Source: Candidatus Planktophila sulfonica
GTDB taxonomy: Bacteria > Actinomycetota > Actinomycetes > Nanopelagicales > Nanopelagicaceae
Assembly: GCF_002288065.1 (NCBI RefSeq)
Contig: NZ_CP016773.1
Coordinates: forward strand, 496,001 to 560,000
Length of the DNA: 64,000 bases
Direction: 5' to 3'
Position numbers and translations under genes: made by a program. The notes under the pieces are model-generated. The model saw only the letters and a program-made list of their open reading frames with translations, was not told the origin of the DNA and did not search any database. Of the stretch, positions 63,569-64,000 are shown one piece after another; positions within the stretch are counted from its first letter, which is position 1, and each line of letters opens with the position of its first letter.

Positions 63569-64000
63569 GCAGAACATCACGAGTCGAACGCACAACTAAA
63601 GAGTCAAGCGTTCTTGTAGAACTCAATCTCGATGGAACTGGCGAGATCTCAGTAGATACTGGCGTCCCATTCTTTGATCACATGCTCAGTCAACTGGGTA
63701 AGCACTCTGGCTTTAACCTTACGGTAAAGACAACAGGTGATGTCGATGTCGATTCACACCACACTGTTGAAGATACTTCCCTCGCATTTGGCCAAGCACT
63801 TCGCGAAGCACTTGGTGATAAGGCAGGCATTCGCCGCTTTGGCGATGCGATGGTGCCACTTGATGAAGTTCTCGTGCAGGCAGCTGTCGATCTTTCTGGT
63901 CGTCCATATCTTGTCCATCGTCAACCTGAAATCGTCGAACTCATCGGAACATTTGATACAACTCTCGGAAAGCACATCTGGGAATCCATCGTTGCTGAAG
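63565..64000 (+). CDS. hisB: Imidazoleglycerol-phosphate dehydratase (3' end cut by window)
   Basis: Manganese-dependent dehydratase of histidine synthesis. It starts [14 protein letters not shown], and the metal-binding repeats DHMLSQLGKHS and DVDSHHTVEDTSLAFGQAL are present. About 145 residues are visible of a usual total near 200; the second HHxxE repeat lies beyond the window. It is the monofunctional form (no N-terminal phosphatase domain), as usual in actinobacteria. ATG overlaps the hisC stop. Confidence 0.96.
   Translation, partial: MSRTSRVERTTKESSVLVELNLDGTGEISVDTGVPFFDHMLSQLGKHSGFNLTVKTTGDVDVDSHHTVEDTSLAFGQALREALGDKAGIRRFGDAMVPLDEVLVQAAVDLSGRPYLVHRQPEIVELIGTFDTTLGKHIWESIVAE

Noticed and set aside
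1-64000. Search for tRNA or rRNA genes, insertion sequences, prophage genes, toxin-antitoxin pairs and CRISPR arrays.
   Set aside because: Nothing recognisable was seen; every intergenic gap is under 300 bases and is accounted for by leaders, promoters, terminators or short linkers.

Overview
The window reads as chromosome of a low-GC, gene-dense actinobacterium. The Actinobacteria-type signs are a class II DAHP synthase, a GlgA of the glycosyltransferase-4 type divergent from glgC, a PASTA kinase, a DUF3040 protein upstream of mraZ, an mraZ-to-ftsZ cluster running on through pgeF, yggS, sepF and yggT, a translational ileS T-box, and a DksA/TraR-lspA-rluD-dnaE1 block. Short intergenic gaps, many ATGA or TAATG overlaps and a base composition that looks close to 45-50% GC (judged by eye, not computed) suggest a streamlined freshwater lineage such as Nanopelagicales (acI). 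That placement is inference. No rRNA, tRNA, insertion sequence, prophage or CRISPR array was seen.

Layout. 1-10.7 kb: partial uppP, an EamA transporter, glycogen genes glgA/glgC, a xylulokinase-photolyase-hydrolase operon, a PPi-type phosphofructokinase, DAHP synthase and an alkyltransferase. 10.7-16.6 kb (minus): PASTA kinase, endonuclease IV, EamA and threonine aldolase, then a TPP-riboswitch-controlled pnuC/pnuT-kinase pair. 16.6-25.6 kb: carotenoid genes in two minus-strand operons (crtE-crtI-crtB, and crtA-cruF-glycosyltransferase-crtD-like) separated by a plus-strand metF-CDP-alcohol phosphotransferase pair. 25.6-29.7 kb: an aquaporin-arsC pair, YbaK, MFS, TauE/SafE and DoxX. 29.8-34.6 kb: a LexA-boxed operon DUF6504-dnaE2-dinB. 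34.6-52 kb: DUF3040, then the division/cell-wall cluster mraZ to yggT. 52-64 kb: ileS with its T-box, a DksA-like protein, lspA, rluD, dnaE1 and hisD-hisC-hisB (cut by the window end).

How the parts work together. The division cluster supplies lipid II synthesis (murE, murF, mraY, murD, murG, murC) and the divisome (ftsL, ftsI, ftsW, ftsQ, ftsZ, sepF). It is preceded by an unusually long MraZ operator and a structured RNA leader before rsmH. The carotenoid genes predict phytoene synthesis, desaturation to lycopene, and then hydration, desaturation, oxygenation and glycosylation of a linear (psi) end. The riboswitch operon predicts thiamine-related uptake with a dedicated kinase. The SOS operon pairs an error-prone replicative polymerase with an apparently catalytic Y-family polymerase.

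A recurring promoter pattern, TANNNT followed by about 6 bases and then directly ATG or GTG, indicates that many operons in this genome start with leaderless mRNAs. I used it to choose several start codons (crtE, metF, the MFS gene, the DksA-like gene).
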